32,112 bases of DNA from an uncultured Pirellulaceae bacterium (GCA_938082855.1 CALKCC010000342.1:1-32112); one strand, 5' to 3'; shown: positions 1-10,011, numbered from the stretch's first letter. The notes: generated by a model from the sequence alone, not told the origin. Translations and numbers: made by a program.

Positions 1-1
1 C

Positions 2-697
2 CTTCAGGAACTTGTGGCACGTGGCGCTAGCCTGTGCGAACTTGGCATCCCTTACAGTGATCCGATTGCCGATGGCCCCGTTATTCAGGCCAGCTACACT
101 CGCGTTCTGGATCAAAAACAAAAACTCGCAAATATATTGGACGCGGCTACGCAATGGACTGCTGCCTTGTCAGCTCCGATAGTTTCGATGGTGAGCTACA
201 GCATTATGCACCGACAGGGATTGGAGAATTATGTGGCACGTGCCAAAGCAGCTGGCATTGCTGGGGCGATTGTTCCGGACTTGCTTGTGGAAGAATCCGC
301 AGCGTTTTCAGAAATCTGTCAACGTGAAGACTTCAGCCTGATTCAATTGGTAACTCCGACAACACCACGTGAACGAGCATTGCAAATCTGTGAAACCTCC
401 ACTGGATTCTTGTACTTTGTCTCCGTCACAGGGATTACCGGTGAGCGCACAGAATTGCCTCCTGAAGTTGTAGATCAGGTAGGCTGGCTCAAAGAGCGTA
501 CGGATCTTCCTATCTGTATCGGGTTTGGAATCAGCAAGCCTGAGCACGTTAAAATGTTGGCTCCCGTCGCTGACGGATTAATCGTCGGTTCAGCAATCGT
601 TCGCAAAATTGCGGAAGTCGACGAAAAGGGTGAAGAGGCAGTACTCGCGGAGATTGGCGAATTAGCTGATCAACTAACGGCTGCAATGGATTCTTAA
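2..697 (+). CDS. trpA: Tryptophan synthase alpha chain (5' end truncated by window edge)
   Basis: Open frame runs to the window edge (LQELVARGASLCELGIPYSDPIADGPVIQ). TrpA motifs ELGIPYSDPIADGPVIQ, GAIVPDLL, FLYFVSVTGITGER and GFGISKPEHV. Confidence 0.95.
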   Translation, partial: LQELVARGASLCELGIPYSDPIADGPVIQASYTRVLDQKQKLANILDAATQWTAALSAPIVSMVSYSIMHRQGLENYVARAKAAGIAGAIVPDLLVEESAAFSEICQREDFSLIQLVTPTTPRERALQICETSTGFLYFVSVTGITGERTELPPEVVDQVGWLKERTDLPICIGFGISKPEHVKMLAPVADGLIVGSAIVRKIAEVDEKGEEAVLAEIGELADQLTAAMDS

Positions 698-727
698 TCA
701 CCGTTTTCTTTTCAGGACATCCGCTCC

Positions 728-1831
728 ATGAATACATCGAATCTCAATATTGAAGGCGCTGTTGCTCAACGGTACTCTCAAGCCTCTCAAGCAGCAGAAG
801 CAGCTTTGTGTTGCCCTGTTGATTACGACGCCCAATGGCTTCAAGTCCTGCCTCAGGATTTGATCGATCGCGACTATGGTTGCGGCGACCCCTCCAAGTG
901 GGTTCAGGAAGGCGACCACGTACTCGACCTGGGTTCCGGAGGAGGCAAGATTTGCTATATCGCCTCACAGGTAGTTGGCAAAAATGGCCGTGTCATCGGA
1001 GTGGACATGAACGATGACATGCTAGCTCTGGCTCGGCAGTACCAGGCTGAGATCACGGAACGTATCGGCTGGGACAACGTTACATTTCATAAAGGCAAAA
1101 TCCAGGACCTTCAATTGGATTTGGATCAGTTTGAAACCTGGTTGAAGGACCACTCGGTAACCGATGCCAACAGCTGGCTACAAGCCGAACAACATGCTCA
1201 GCAATTGCGCCAAAGCAGTCCGATGATTGAGAATGAGAGTGTGGATGTCGTAGTCTCCAACTGTGTCCTGAATCTCGTACAACCGGACGACCGTCACCAG
1301 TTATTCCGCGAATTGTATCGAGTGCTTAAACCTGGCGGCCGAGCGGTCATCAGTGATATCGTTGCCAACCAACCCGTCCCCGTTGCATTGCAGGATGATG
1401 CAACGTTGTGGAGCGGATGCATCAGTGGCGCCTTTGAAGACCACCAGTTCATCCAGGCATTTGCCGATGCTGGTCTTGGTAACATTGAAATCCTGGCTTG
1501 GCAGTCCGAACCCTGGCAGGTTGTGGAAGGAATCGAATTTCGTAGTATTACCATCCGAGCCTGGAAACCTCGTCACGATGAAGAAGGTTTAGACGCCGGT
1601 CAATCTGCCATTTATCGTGGGCCGTGGAAAGAAGTCGTCGATGACAACGGAAACGTCCTCATGCGTGGAGAACGAATGGCCATCACGACCGGACAGATGC
1701 AGGCTTACCAAGGCGCCCCTCTTGAGCAGGACCTGATTTTACTCGAAGCCGACGGCCAGACCACTCAAGCAACAGACCATTCTGATTTACCGATCGCTGA
1801 CTGCTGTTCCCCCGATGGAAACTGCTGTTAG
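728..1831 (+). CDS. arsM: ArsM-like arsenite S-adenosylmethionine methyltransferase with C-terminal extension and Cys-rich tail
   Basis: SAM-binding VLDLGSGGGKICYIAS; ArsM-like cysteine contexts CCPVDYD, DYGCGDPSKW, VVVSNCVLNL and WSGCISGAF; C-terminal CCSPDGNCC. Confidence 0.75.
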   Translation: MNTSNLNIEGAVAQRYSQASQAAEAALCCPVDYDAQWLQVLPQDLIDRDYGCGDPSKWVQEGDHVLDLGSGGGKICYIASQVVGKNGRVIGVDMNDDMLALARQYQAEITERIGWDNVTFHKGKIQDLQLDLDQFETWLKDHSVTDANSWLQAEQHAQQLRQSSPMIENESVDVVVSNCVLNLVQPDDRHQLFRELYRVLKPGGRAVISDIVANQPVPVALQDDATLWSGCISGAFEDHQFIQAFADAGLGNIEILAWQSEPWQVVEGIEFRSITIRAWKPRHDEEGLDAGQSAIYRGPWKEVVDDNGNVLMRGERMAITTGQMQAYQGAPLEQDLILLEADGQTTQATDHSDLPIADCCSPDGNCC

Positions 1832-1848
1832 CAACAAGGAGAGATTAA

Positions 1849-2157
1849 ATGATTCACGTCATCTGTACTATTACTATTGCTCCAGGCAGACGCGATGACT
1901 TCATCGCCGAATTCAACGGCATCGTCCCCGAAGTGCTGGCGGAACAGGGCTGCATTGAATATGGCCCCACGGTCGACGTCGACACAGGCATCGAGCGTCA
2001 GGCTCCTCTGGAAGACAGCGTCGTTGTGATCGTTGAAAAATGGGAATCACTGGATGATCTGAAAGCACATCTGGTAGCTCCCCACATGAATGCCTATCGC
2101 GAACGCGTCAAAGACATGGTGGAAAACGGACATCTTCGCATCACACAACCTGCCTAG
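1849..2157 (+). CDS. Antibiotic biosynthesis monooxygenase (ABM)-fold protein, putative quinol monooxygenase
   Basis: About 100-aa ABM-type pattern (MIHVICTITIAPGRRDDFIAEF...CIEYGP...VVIVEKWESLDDLKAHLVAPHM). SD-like AAGGAGAG upstream. Confidence 0.8.
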   Translation: MIHVICTITIAPGRRDDFIAEFNGIVPEVLAEQGCIEYGPTVDVDTGIERQAPLEDSVVVIVEKWESLDDLKAHLVAPHMNAYRERVKDMVENGHLRITQPA

Positions 2158-2189
2158 TCTGCCCAGTCTTTTTAGCTGGCTACCACACA

Positions 2190-3263
2190 ATGCGTGAACT
2201 CGCTCAACAACTCGAAGCACTCGCGACTTCCAAACAGGAAGCCGTGTATTGTCGACTCATCGAAACCCGTGGAAGCACTCCTCAAAAACCCGGCGCCACG
2301 ATGCTCATCTATCCCGATGGCTCACAAGCCGGCACGTTAGGAGGCGGCTGCGTTGAGGCAGAGGTCAAACGGACAGCGCTCACGTACCTGGAAGAAAACC
2401 AATCAGCCATCGCTAAATTCCAGCTCAATCATGATTATGGGTGGGATGATGGATTGATCTGTGGCGGAAGAATGCAAATTCTGATTCAACCTATTAAGGA
2501 TGAAACCTCCAGAGCTTACATCCAGCATCTGGTCAGTTTGTTGCAGACAGCGACCGGATTTACCGAAGTGGTTCAATTTGACGATGAAAGTCAGCAGCCC
2601 CCCACTCTGCTTTTGTTTGATGTGCATCATGAATTAAAAGCCGCACTACATTTAAGTAACGAGACACTTCAGACACAGGCTCTCGAGCATTTAGTCTCGC
2701 TGGATGATCGCCCTCGACCCTACCACCAGAACGGACTCGCCTACCTCCCTACCCTGGAACGATGTCGTCTCGTCATTGTCGGAGGTGGACACGTCGGCCA
2801 GGCAGTTGCCAACCTGGCGGCAGACCTGGACTTTGAAGTTGTGGTCGTGGATGATCGGGAGTCCATAATTTCTCCTGAACGGTTTCCACAGGCGCATCTC
2901 CGAATAGCAGGAGACATGGAAGAGATCCTGCCGACACTGGAGATCACTCCTCATACTTACTGTCTGATTGTCACACGTGGACATAATCATGACCAACGAG
3001 CGCTCTATCATCTGGCAGATCGCGGAGCACGCTACGTAGGTCTGATTGGTTCAAGACGTAAAATCAAATTGATCTATGACGATCTTGTGGATGCCGGAGT
3101 CCGCAAGGAAGCACTCCACAACGTATTCGCTCCGCTGGGAGTCAACATAGGTTCACAAACAGTTCCTGAAATTGCTGTTAGCATCTGTGCCGAGTTGGTT
3201 TCCCATCGTAATCGGGACGGATTCGTTCCGGGTAGACCTGACAGAATCGAGTTACCTGAATGA
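2190..3263 (+). CDS. XdhC/CoxI family protein (molybdenum hydroxylase maturation factor)
   Basis: RGSTPQKPGATM, GTLGGGCVEAEV, CGGRMQILIQP, Rossmann-like VIVGGGHVGQAVANLA, RYVGLIGSRRK. Confidence 0.88.
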   Translation: MRELAQQLEALATSKQEAVYCRLIETRGSTPQKPGATMLIYPDGSQAGTLGGGCVEAEVKRTALTYLEENQSAIAKFQLNHDYGWDDGLICGGRMQILIQPIKDETSRAYIQHLVSLLQTATGFTEVVQFDDESQQPPTLLLFDVHHELKAALHLSNETLQTQALEHLVSLDDRPRPYHQNGLAYLPTLERCRLVIVGGGHVGQAVANLAADLDFEVVVVDDRESIISPERFPQAHLRIAGDMEEILPTLEITPHTYCLIVTRGHNHDQRALYHLADRGARYVGLIGSRRKIKLIYDDLVDAGVRKEALHNVFAPLGVNIGSQTVPEIAVSICAELVSHRNRDGFVPGRPDRIELPE

Positions 3264-3856
3264 ACTTTGTTGCCATCATACCGGCAGCCGGACTCAGTCG
3301 CAGAATGGGGGAACCCAAGCTGCTCAAGCTATTTGACGGTGAGCCTCTGATCAATCATGTTCTAAAAGCCTGGCTTGCCAGTCGGGTCAATCGAGTCGTG
3401 ATCGTCGTTCGTGAAGACGATTTGGAATTGCAGCAGCATCTCAGCGAGTTTGATGTCGATGTCGCAATTGCCAATCCTCCTCCGCCTCAAATGAAAGACA
3501 CCGTTCTCGCCGGCGTACAGTATACAGCTGAACATTACCCCATGGGTGTGAACGATGCCTTCCTGTTAGCCCCCGCGGATATGCCATTCCTATCACCTTG
3601 GCTAATCGATCAGGTCATTGCCGAACATACTCCGGATGCAGCGGCACTTATCGCCCCGAGCTTTGAAGGGACCAAAGGGCACCCTACTTTGTTTCCGTGG
3701 CCATTTGTGACCGGTGTTTATCAATTGCGCGACGACCAGGGTCTCAATACACTCTGGGATCTCTACTTTGGCCGGACGTTTGAAGTGCCCAGTAACGCAC
3801 CGCTGATCGATCTGGATACTCCAGATGAATGGGATGCTCGCTCAGAAGGCAATTAA
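3260..3856 (+). CDS. NTP-transferase family protein, MocA/MobA-like molybdenum cofactor nucleotidyltransferase
   Basis: IIPAAGLSRRMGEPKLLKLFDGEPLINHV and LAPADMPFLSPWLID; start overlaps the xdhC stop by 4 bp. Confidence 0.82.
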   Translation: MNFVAIIPAAGLSRRMGEPKLLKLFDGEPLINHVLKAWLASRVNRVVIVVREDDLELQQHLSEFDVDVAIANPPPPQMKDTVLAGVQYTAEHYPMGVNDAFLLAPADMPFLSPWLIDQVIAEHTPDAAALIAPSFEGTKGHPTLFPWPFVTGVYQLRDDQGLNTLWDLYFGRTFEVPSNAPLIDLDTPDEWDARSEGN

Positions 3857-4911
3857 TTGTCCCCGAGATTAAAAGACTTCTTCAGATACTTAGCTCGGTG
3901 AATATTTCGATCGGCGATATCTAACTTGCCACCAACCATTTTCTGGAGGTGAGCGGGCTGCGTCTGCAGAAACAAGCGATTCAACATGGGAATATCCACT
4001 TCGATCAATCCTAGATTGACTCCCAGACGAATGCTGGACAGCAGATGCATTGTCTCTTCACTGCTAATCGTCTTCGCGTTTTGTAGAATTCCATGAGCAC
4101 GGCTTACTCGGTCACTAAGTTCATCCCGACTCTCCCGCAAAAGAAAGTCCCGTGCTTTCCGTTCGTATTCGATCATCACAGGAATCACTTCGTTGACTTG
4201 TTGAACAAGCTCAACTTCGCTTTTCCCCAGCGTGATTTGATTGCTGATTTGATAAAAGTCCCCCATCGCTTCAGAACCCTCTCCATGCAATCCTCGTACG
4301 GCGAGATTGATTTTCTGCAGGCTTCGGAAAACTTTTTCCAATTCTCTTGTCATAACCAACGCGGGTAAATGCAGCATGACACTGACTCGCATTCCGGTAC
4401 CAACATTGGTCGGGCAAGCTGTCAAATACCCAAATCGTGGGTGAAAGGCATAGGTCAGGCAGGAATCGACAAAATCATCAATCGCATTGATGCGATGCCA
4501 GGCTTCGGTCAGATCAAGTCCGCTCTGGACGGCCTGAATTCGTAGATGGTCTTCTTCATTGATCATCAGGCTGAATTTCTCGTCTGAATCAATCAGAACA
4601 CTACGTGCTCCATTACTCTCAGCTAATTCGCGACTAATCAACTGACGCTCAATCAAAAACTGACGATCCAGATCGTTCATTTCGTCGATCCGGAAGTAAT
4701 TGACCGGATCACTCCATTTGGATTCCTGATTAATCAAGTCGGCAACCCGGGACTCGATGGATGCTTTGTCGGATTCAGAACACTTTCGAACAAATGGAAA
4801 TTCAGAAAGATTTCGCGCCAGACGAATACGCGAGCTGATAACGATATCCGACTCGGGGCCTGTCCCCTTGAGCCATTCGCCTCCGCTGCCTGTTAGTTCA
4901 TCTAAAAACAT
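3853..4911 (-). CDS. mcsB: Protein arginine kinase McsB (ATP:guanido phosphotransferase family)
   Basis: DIVISSRIRLARNLSEFPF, MINEEDHLRIQ, CPTNVGTGMRVSVMLHLPAL, RGLHGEGSEAMGDFYQISNQITLG. Confidence 0.93.
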   Translation of the reverse strand: MFLDELTGSGGEWLKGTGPESDIVISSRIRLARNLSEFPFVRKCSESDKASIESRVADLINQESKWSDPVNYFRIDEMNDLDRQFLIERQLISRELAESNGARSVLIDSDEKFSLMINEEDHLRIQAVQSGLDLTEAWHRINAIDDFVDSCLTYAFHPRFGYLTACPTNVGTGMRVSVMLHLPALVMTRELEKVFRSLQKINLAVRGLHGEGSEAMGDFYQISNQITLGKSEVELVQQVNEVIPVMIEYERKARDFLLRESRDELSDRVSRAHGILQNAKTISSEETMHLLSSIRLGVNLGLIEVDIPMLNRLFLQTQPAHLQKMVGGKLDIADRNIHRAKYLKKSFNLGDN

Positions 4912-4921
4912 GATTCACCTC

Positions 4922-5431
4922 TTAACCTGTCGGCTCGTCTTCCAACCCAGCGATTTGATCGCGAAGCTGCGAGGCTTTTTCATAATCTTCAATTTCAATT
5001 GCCTGTTCCATTTCACGTCGCAGGCGGATCAGGTCTGTCCGTTGATCGGTTCCTGCTGCGCCACTTCGAGGTTGTTTACCCACATGCGCGGTTGCTGAAT
5101 GAATATTGGAAATGATCGGGTCGATTTCTTCTTCGAAACAAATGTAATCATGTGGACAACCCAATCTGCCAACATGACGAAATTCGTAAAAAGTAATCCC
5201 GCATAACGGGCAGGCCTGTTGGTCCAGTTTGGCTAGCTGCTCGGCTGCCTCGTTGATCTTCAGGTGTTGAGCCAGAGCGCCGGCAATGGAAGGCACATCG
5301 TCTTCTTTTACTTCGGACTGCATGAGGTAAGTGCGAGCATGTTCTTCGCAGAGGTGCAATTCCTCCGGAACTTCATCAGTCAATTCCGTGATATGGAAGG
5401 TCGCTGGCTTTTCGCAATGCTGGCACTTCAT
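4922..5431 (-). CDS. mcsA: McsA-like zinc-binding activator protein with UVR domain
   Basis: CQHCEKPA...LCEEH and CPLCGITFYEFRHVGRLGCPHDY; C-terminal UVR-like LRREMEQAIEIEDYEKASQLRDQI; directly upstream of mcsB. Confidence 0.87.
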   Translation of the reverse strand: MKCQHCEKPATFHITELTDEVPEELHLCEEHARTYLMQSEVKEDDVPSIAGALAQHLKINEAAEQLAKLDQQACPLCGITFYEFRHVGRLGCPHDYICFEEEIDPIISNIHSATAHVGKQPRSGAAGTDQRTDLIRLRREMEQAIEIEDYEKASQLRDQIAGLEDEPTG

Positions 5432-5671
5432 TTAGCTTTATCCACAGTTTTAAATCTGACTCTCCATTTGCCACTGGTTTTTAGAAAAAACCAGTCTCTA
5501 GGGGAGTATCAGCAAATTAAAAACCTGTTCAAAATAGGAACTGAGACTGTTCATGATCAGTCGCTGTTCCCGTGGTGTGGTAATAACTGTTAGGATTCTA
5601 TCAGTGCTTACTACCCTGTCAAGAATACCCGACAGCACCTTTATTATATCGTTCCATCAATCCTGCGTTCT

Positions 5672-7165
5672 ATGTCACATTCGCCAAACTTTGAAGCTTT
5701 TGCAGAGCTAGCAGCCAACCATGATCTGGTGCCGGTCTACCGACGCATGTTGAGTGACGGGCTTACTCCGGTCTCCGCCTTTCAAAAACTGGACGATGGA
5801 CAGGATGCATGCTTGTTTGAAAGTGTTATCGGCGGGGAAAAGGTCGGTCGTTACAGCATTTTGGCGGTCAATCCTTTTATGATCATCAATGCCTGCGGGA
5901 ATGATGTGACGATATCCCGAGACGGAGAAACGGAAAGTCGCACGTCTGACAATCCTCTCGATGATCTGAGACAGTTGGTTGACTCCTTTAAAGCTCCCCA
6001 ACTCGAAGAACTTCCTCCTTTTAACGGAGGAGCCATCGGCTATGCAGGTTACGACGTCATCCGATATGTTGAAAACCTACCCAACCCACCGGAAAATGAC
6101 CGTCAAATCCCTGATATGACCTTTGGATTTTATGATTCACTGGTGGTATTTGATAACGTCAATAAAACGATGTTTGTCATTGTGATGGCGCGACTCGACC
6201 AATTTCAGGATACCGAGGCTGCCTACACAGAAGCCGTTGCACGAGTGGACCAACTCATCGAGAAACTCGCCGCACCTGCCGCCTTGTCGATGGCTGACAT
6301 TGATACGGCCGGGGGTACCGATGACTTGTCATATACTTCGAATTTTGAACAAAGTGAATTCGAAGCTGCCGTAAATAAGTGTGTTGAATACATTCGGGCC
6401 GGAGACATTTTTCAGGTCGTCATCAGTCAACGCCTACAACTGGATCTACAGGTAGACCCAGTCGAATTGTACCGCTCATTGCGTGTGGTCAATCCCAGTC
6501 CCTTCATGTTCTTCCTGCGGACTAGTGATGTAACACTCGTGGGAAGCTCACCGGAAATCATGTGTCGAGTTGTAGACGGTAAAGTGACAGTGCGTCCGCT
6601 CGCTGGTACTCGGCCCCGTGGCGCGACAGAGCAAGAAGATAACCAACTCGCCGAAGAACTCTTAGCTGATCCTAAAGAACGAGCTGAACATGTCATGTTG
6701 GTCGATTTGGGTCGTAATGACGTCGGACGAATCGCCAAATACCGCAGTGTTGAATTGTCTGATGTCATGGTCATCGAACGATACAGCCATGTCATGCATA
6801 TTACTTCCAACGTGACGGGACAATTGCGAGAAGATAAAGATGCCTTTGATGCCCTGGCTGCTTGTCTCCCGGCAGGTACGGTTTCCGGAGCTCCCAAAGT
6901 AAGAGCTATGGAAGTGATTGATGAGTTGGAGCGGCATCGACGAGGACCTTATGCCGGCGCTGTCGGCTACATCGATTACGTAGGTAATATGGATACGTGT
7001 ATCGCCTTGCGAACCTTTGTCATTAAAGATGACACTTTGTATGTGCAAGCCGGGGCTGGCATTGTGGCAGACAGCCAGCCGGAAATGGAATATCAGGAAA
7101 CGCTGAATAAAGCCCGTGGTCTATTAAAGGCTGTGGAAATTACCGCCAAACGCTCTGAAGCTTAA
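5672..7165 (+). CDS. trpE: Anthranilate synthase component I
   Basis: [85 protein letters not shown]. Confidence 0.95.
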   Translation: MSHSPNFEAFAELAANHDLVPVYRRMLSDGLTPVSAFQKLDDGQDACLFESVIGGEKVGRYSILAVNPFMIINACGNDVTISRDGETESRTSDNPLDDLRQLVDSFKAPQLEELPPFNGGAIGYAGYDVIRYVENLPNPPENDRQIPDMTFGFYDSLVVFDNVNKTMFVIVMARLDQFQDTEAAYTEAVARVDQLIEKLAAPAALSMADIDTAGGTDDLSYTSNFEQSEFEAAVNKCVEYIRAGDIFQVVISQRLQLDLQVDPVELYRSLRVVNPSPFMFFLRTSDVTLVGSSPEIMCRVVDGKVTVRPLAGTRPRGATEQEDNQLAEELLADPKERAEHVMLVDLGRNDVGRIAKYRSVELSDVMVIERYSHVMHITSNVTGQLREDKDAFDALAACLPAGTVSGAPKVRAMEVIDELERHRRGPYAGAVGYIDYVGNMDTCIALRTFVIKDDTLYVQAGAGIVADSQPEMEYQETLNKARGLLKAVEITAKRSEA

Positions 7166-7290
7166 CCTGATACTTGAGCTCGTGCTGATTTCAGATACAT
7201 CCCAACTAGGATGTTACGCAGGCACAACAATGTCTCTTTTGGGAAAGAAGCCCATAGGCTGTCGCAATTCGGTCGGGCGACGGGTGACGT

Positions 7291-7473
7291 TCAGGACTGT
7301 TCACGCAATGTCGTAAAACTGATGATTCCTAGTCCCAGTGCCCCCACAAGTCCTCCAATATCCATCAACATACTTGCTCTGGAAAATGGGATTTTAATTG
7401 CGAGATCAAGTGTGAAGACTAACAATAGCAACGCTGCTACTGACAATCCAAAGATACACATGATTTTAGACAC
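7291..7473 (-). CDS. Small hypothetical membrane protein (60 aa)
   Basis: Two hydrophobic segments (IMCIFGLSVAALLLLVFTLDLAI; IGGLVGALGLGIISFTTL); AGGA-type SD upstream of a GTG start (GGTGAGGAATTTGAAGA-GTG). Confidence 0.55.
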   Translation of the reverse strand: MSKIMCIFGLSVAALLLLVFTLDLAIKIPFSRASMLMDIGGLVGALGLGIISFTTLREQS

Positions 7474-7751
7474 TCTTCAAATTCCTCACCTAGTTCTGTT
7501 CCAAGTCCTGTTGCTCCGCTAGCTTTGACACATTGTAATCTGATTCAACTGGATTTCTTAATGATCAAAGTGGTAGCAATGAGCAAATAGTATAATCCAC
7601 GAAAAATGATTAACGCGACACAGATTTAGTAGTTTTCGTTCAGAAATCCTGTGTATTCTATCGTCTATTATGTTGGTGGATAAATATAGCAAAGAGAAAT
7701 ATCACCATCACATAAACCATTCTTTATATCAAAGTAAATTTAGGCAAAGCG

Positions 7752-8921
7752 ATGTCGAAGATCGAGACTCCCGTCAATCAGAAAATGCGAGCACTCATGC
7801 CCGTGGCCAAGCAGCTGGCCTACTTCGATCATGCCGCCGTCTCCCCCATTCCTCAACCTGCTTACGAGGCGATTTCCACCTGGTTAAGTCAAGCTTCCAG
7901 CCAGGGAGATCTTTGTTGGCCTCAATGGGCCAAGCAAGTTGAAGTAATCCGCCGACGTGCCGCTCGACTTATCAACGCTCACCATGACGAAATAGCATTT
8001 GTCCCCAACACATCAAGTGGCATTGGCCTAGTAGCCGAAGGCTTACCCTGGAAACAGGGAGACAATGTCGTCACTTTCGAAAATGAATTCCCCGCCAATC
8101 AATACCCCTGGATGAACCTCAAGTCACGTGGAGTGGAAACCAGAGTGATCACGGTTGAAAACGGAACTCCTTCGATCGAGCGTTTGCTCGACGCATGTGA
8201 TCACTCAACCCGTCTCATTTCAATTAGCTGGGTGTCGTTCTCCAGTGGTTATCGATTCAGCCAATCACAGCTCCAATGGCTCATTCAGGAAGCGCATCAA
8301 CGGGGAATTTTGGTAATGCTTGATGCCATCCAGGGCTTGGGAGTTTTTCCGATCAACGTGGCTGAATTGGAAGTCGACTTTCTAGCAGCCGACGGACACA
8401 AGTGGATGCTCGGTCCGGAAGGAGCCGGGTTATTCTATCTGCGGAAGGAACATTTGGATTTGCTTCGACCTCTGATGGTTGGCTGGAATTCTGTTGCCTC
8501 TCCGTTCGACTTCAGTAACATCGACTGGAATCCGCGTCAGCAAGCGGCTAGATACGAGGGTGGTACTCAAAATATGGTGGGCCTGATGGGATTTGGGGCT
8601 AGCCTAGAAATGCTGATGGACTTGGGGACAAACTATAACACTTCCAGCATCGGCACTCAGGTCCTGCACTACACCCAACATGCACAACAACTCCTGCAAA
8701 GTGTTTCTGCTGAAATCTTCGGCCCCGATGATCCTGAGCATCAAAGTGGGATTACTTGCTTCACGATTCCTGGCGTCGCGTTGGCGGGCTTGCGCCAAAA
8801 GTGCCTCGACTCCGGAATCGTTCTTAGCCATCGAGATGGACGCCTGCGCATAAGCCCGCATGCGTACAACAATCAGGACGATCTGGATCGATTGCTGAAC
8901 GTAATTCGTAGTGTGAAATAA
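7752..8921 (+). CDS. Class V aminotransferase (PLP-dependent)
   Basis: YFDHAAVSPIP, VPNTSSGIGLVAEGL, AADGHKWMLGPEGAGLFYLR (PLP lysine context). Confidence 0.9.
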   Translation: MSKIETPVNQKMRALMPVAKQLAYFDHAAVSPIPQPAYEAISTWLSQASSQGDLCWPQWAKQVEVIRRRAARLINAHHDEIAFVPNTSSGIGLVAEGLPWKQGDNVVTFENEFPANQYPWMNLKSRGVETRVITVENGTPSIERLLDACDHSTRLISISWVSFSSGYRFSQSQLQWLIQEAHQRGILVMLDAIQGLGVFPINVAELEVDFLAADGHKWMLGPEGAGLFYLRKEHLDLLRPLMVGWNSVASPFDFSNIDWNPRQQAARYEGGTQNMVGLMGFGASLEMLMDLGTNYNTSSIGTQVLHYTQHAQQLLQSVSAEIFGPDDPEHQSGITCFTIPGVALAGLRQKCLDSGIVLSHRDGRLRISPHAYNNQDDLDRLLNVIRSVK

Positions 8922-8935
8922 CACTCAGCAACGCT

Positions 8936-8960
8936 GGCCTTCCCCAGGCCTTCGTCTTTT
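8936..8960 (+). terminator. Possible intrinsic terminator downstream of the class V aminotransferase
   Basis: GGCCT-TCCCC-AGGCC then TTCGTCTTTT; short stem. Confidence 0.4.
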
Positions 8961-9234
8961 GAGTTTGTGGCCACCGGCTGACCCCACGCCCAAAGTCCTA
9001 TCTGCCCCGCCACAATCATCACAATCGCTACAACACGACCTGCCACCACGGCTGAGCAGGCTTCGAAACGATCGACTCTCACTATCAGAGGTAAACCAAG
9101 TCGATATTGGTTTTATCGGGCTCTCCATCTCTCGCCATCGCTTTCTTGACTAAAGCCCTAAGACACAGCTGATGTTCTTCCTGAACACTCAGCTTCAGAC
9201 TGAAGCTTTCCTCTTTAGTTTTTGTTGTAAGACG

Positions 9235-9981
9235 ATGATTCCTCAAATACTGTTGTCGATCAATATCCCTACCAACGCGGCGGTTAGGCCCGATCAACAA
9301 GCATACCGCACCAGAGTCATTGAATTTCTGGCTAGTGAATTAGATCATCACGAGATCGTCGCCACGTGGCTCATCCACGACCCCGGACTCAATGACGTCC
9401 TGGAGATTCATAATCATTGCTCGTTACCCCAGGAATTCTCTGTTGTTGTAACTGGAGAACAGGGTGTTGCCCAACGACAAAATCTCTCACAAACGCTAAG
9501 CGATCGGCTAACAAAGGGGCGAAATCTGGGAGTTCGCATCACCACGTTAAGCCTTCCTGAAAGCGTCCAGGAACAAAACTTAAACCTGCTTGTGAAGCAT
9601 CGTATCTCTATGGTGAATCACCATTGTGGACAAGGTACCGCGGGCACTCTAAAGAAAACGATTGAGCCCCGCTCTTTGAGATTTGGAATCTGGGAAGTCC
9701 CGGCTCCTCTACATTGGGTGAGACAATTAACTCACCCAGTACGAGAATTAGTCCTGCGGTCGGCCATGCACTTTAAATCACCGCGGGCGTTTCAACACAT
9801 TCAAATCGATGTACAGGCATTGTTGCAACAAAAAGTGGCCTTAGAGAAAATCGCGGGCCTGTTGCGATCGCTCGTCCGTATGAAGACACGGGGCAAAATC
9901 GACATTACGCCCATTCGGTCTGCCGCCACTCTACTAAGACATCAACAGACGAAGCAACGCTTTCAGATTCCAGCTGCTTGA
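9235..9981 (+). CDS. Conserved-looking hypothetical protein, possibly a divergent polysaccharide-deacetylase-like fold
   Basis: Long ORF; internal ATG at 9235 (MIPQILLSINIPTNAAVRPDQQAYRTRVIEFLASELDHHEIVATWLIHDPG) is the more natural start than 9172. Family assignment is weak. Confidence 0.5.
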   Translation: MIPQILLSINIPTNAAVRPDQQAYRTRVIEFLASELDHHEIVATWLIHDPGLNDVLEIHNHCSLPQEFSVVVTGEQGVAQRQNLSQTLSDRLTKGRNLGVRITTLSLPESVQEQNLNLLVKHRISMVNHHCGQGTAGTLKKTIEPRSLRFGIWEVPAPLHWVRQLTHPVRELVLRSAMHFKSPRAFQHIQIDVQALLQQKVALEKIAGLLRSLVRMKTRGKIDITPIRSAATLLRHQQTKQRFQIPAA

Positions 9982-10011
9982 CCTGTCTGCCTGACCTGCG
10001 TAGAAGCCGAG

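Noticed and set aside
3853-3856. Convergent genes sharing stop bases (also 30996-30999, ftsY/nusB)
   Set aside because: Compact convergent overlaps in TTAA/TTAG are common; no special mechanism implied.
5473-5495. Hairpin ACTGGTTTTT-AGA-AAAAACCAGT between mcsA and trpE, considered as a trp attenuator
   Set aside because: No tandem-Trp leader peptide or U-tract terminator seen before trpE; probably an AT-rich incidental or promoter-region inverted repeat.
6427-6897. 156-aa minus-strand ORF
   Set aside because: Antisense within the conserved trpE coding region.
7211-7522. 103-aa plus-strand ORF
   Set aside because: Opposes the 60-aa membrane-protein ORF, which has an SD and a sensible hydrophobic pattern.
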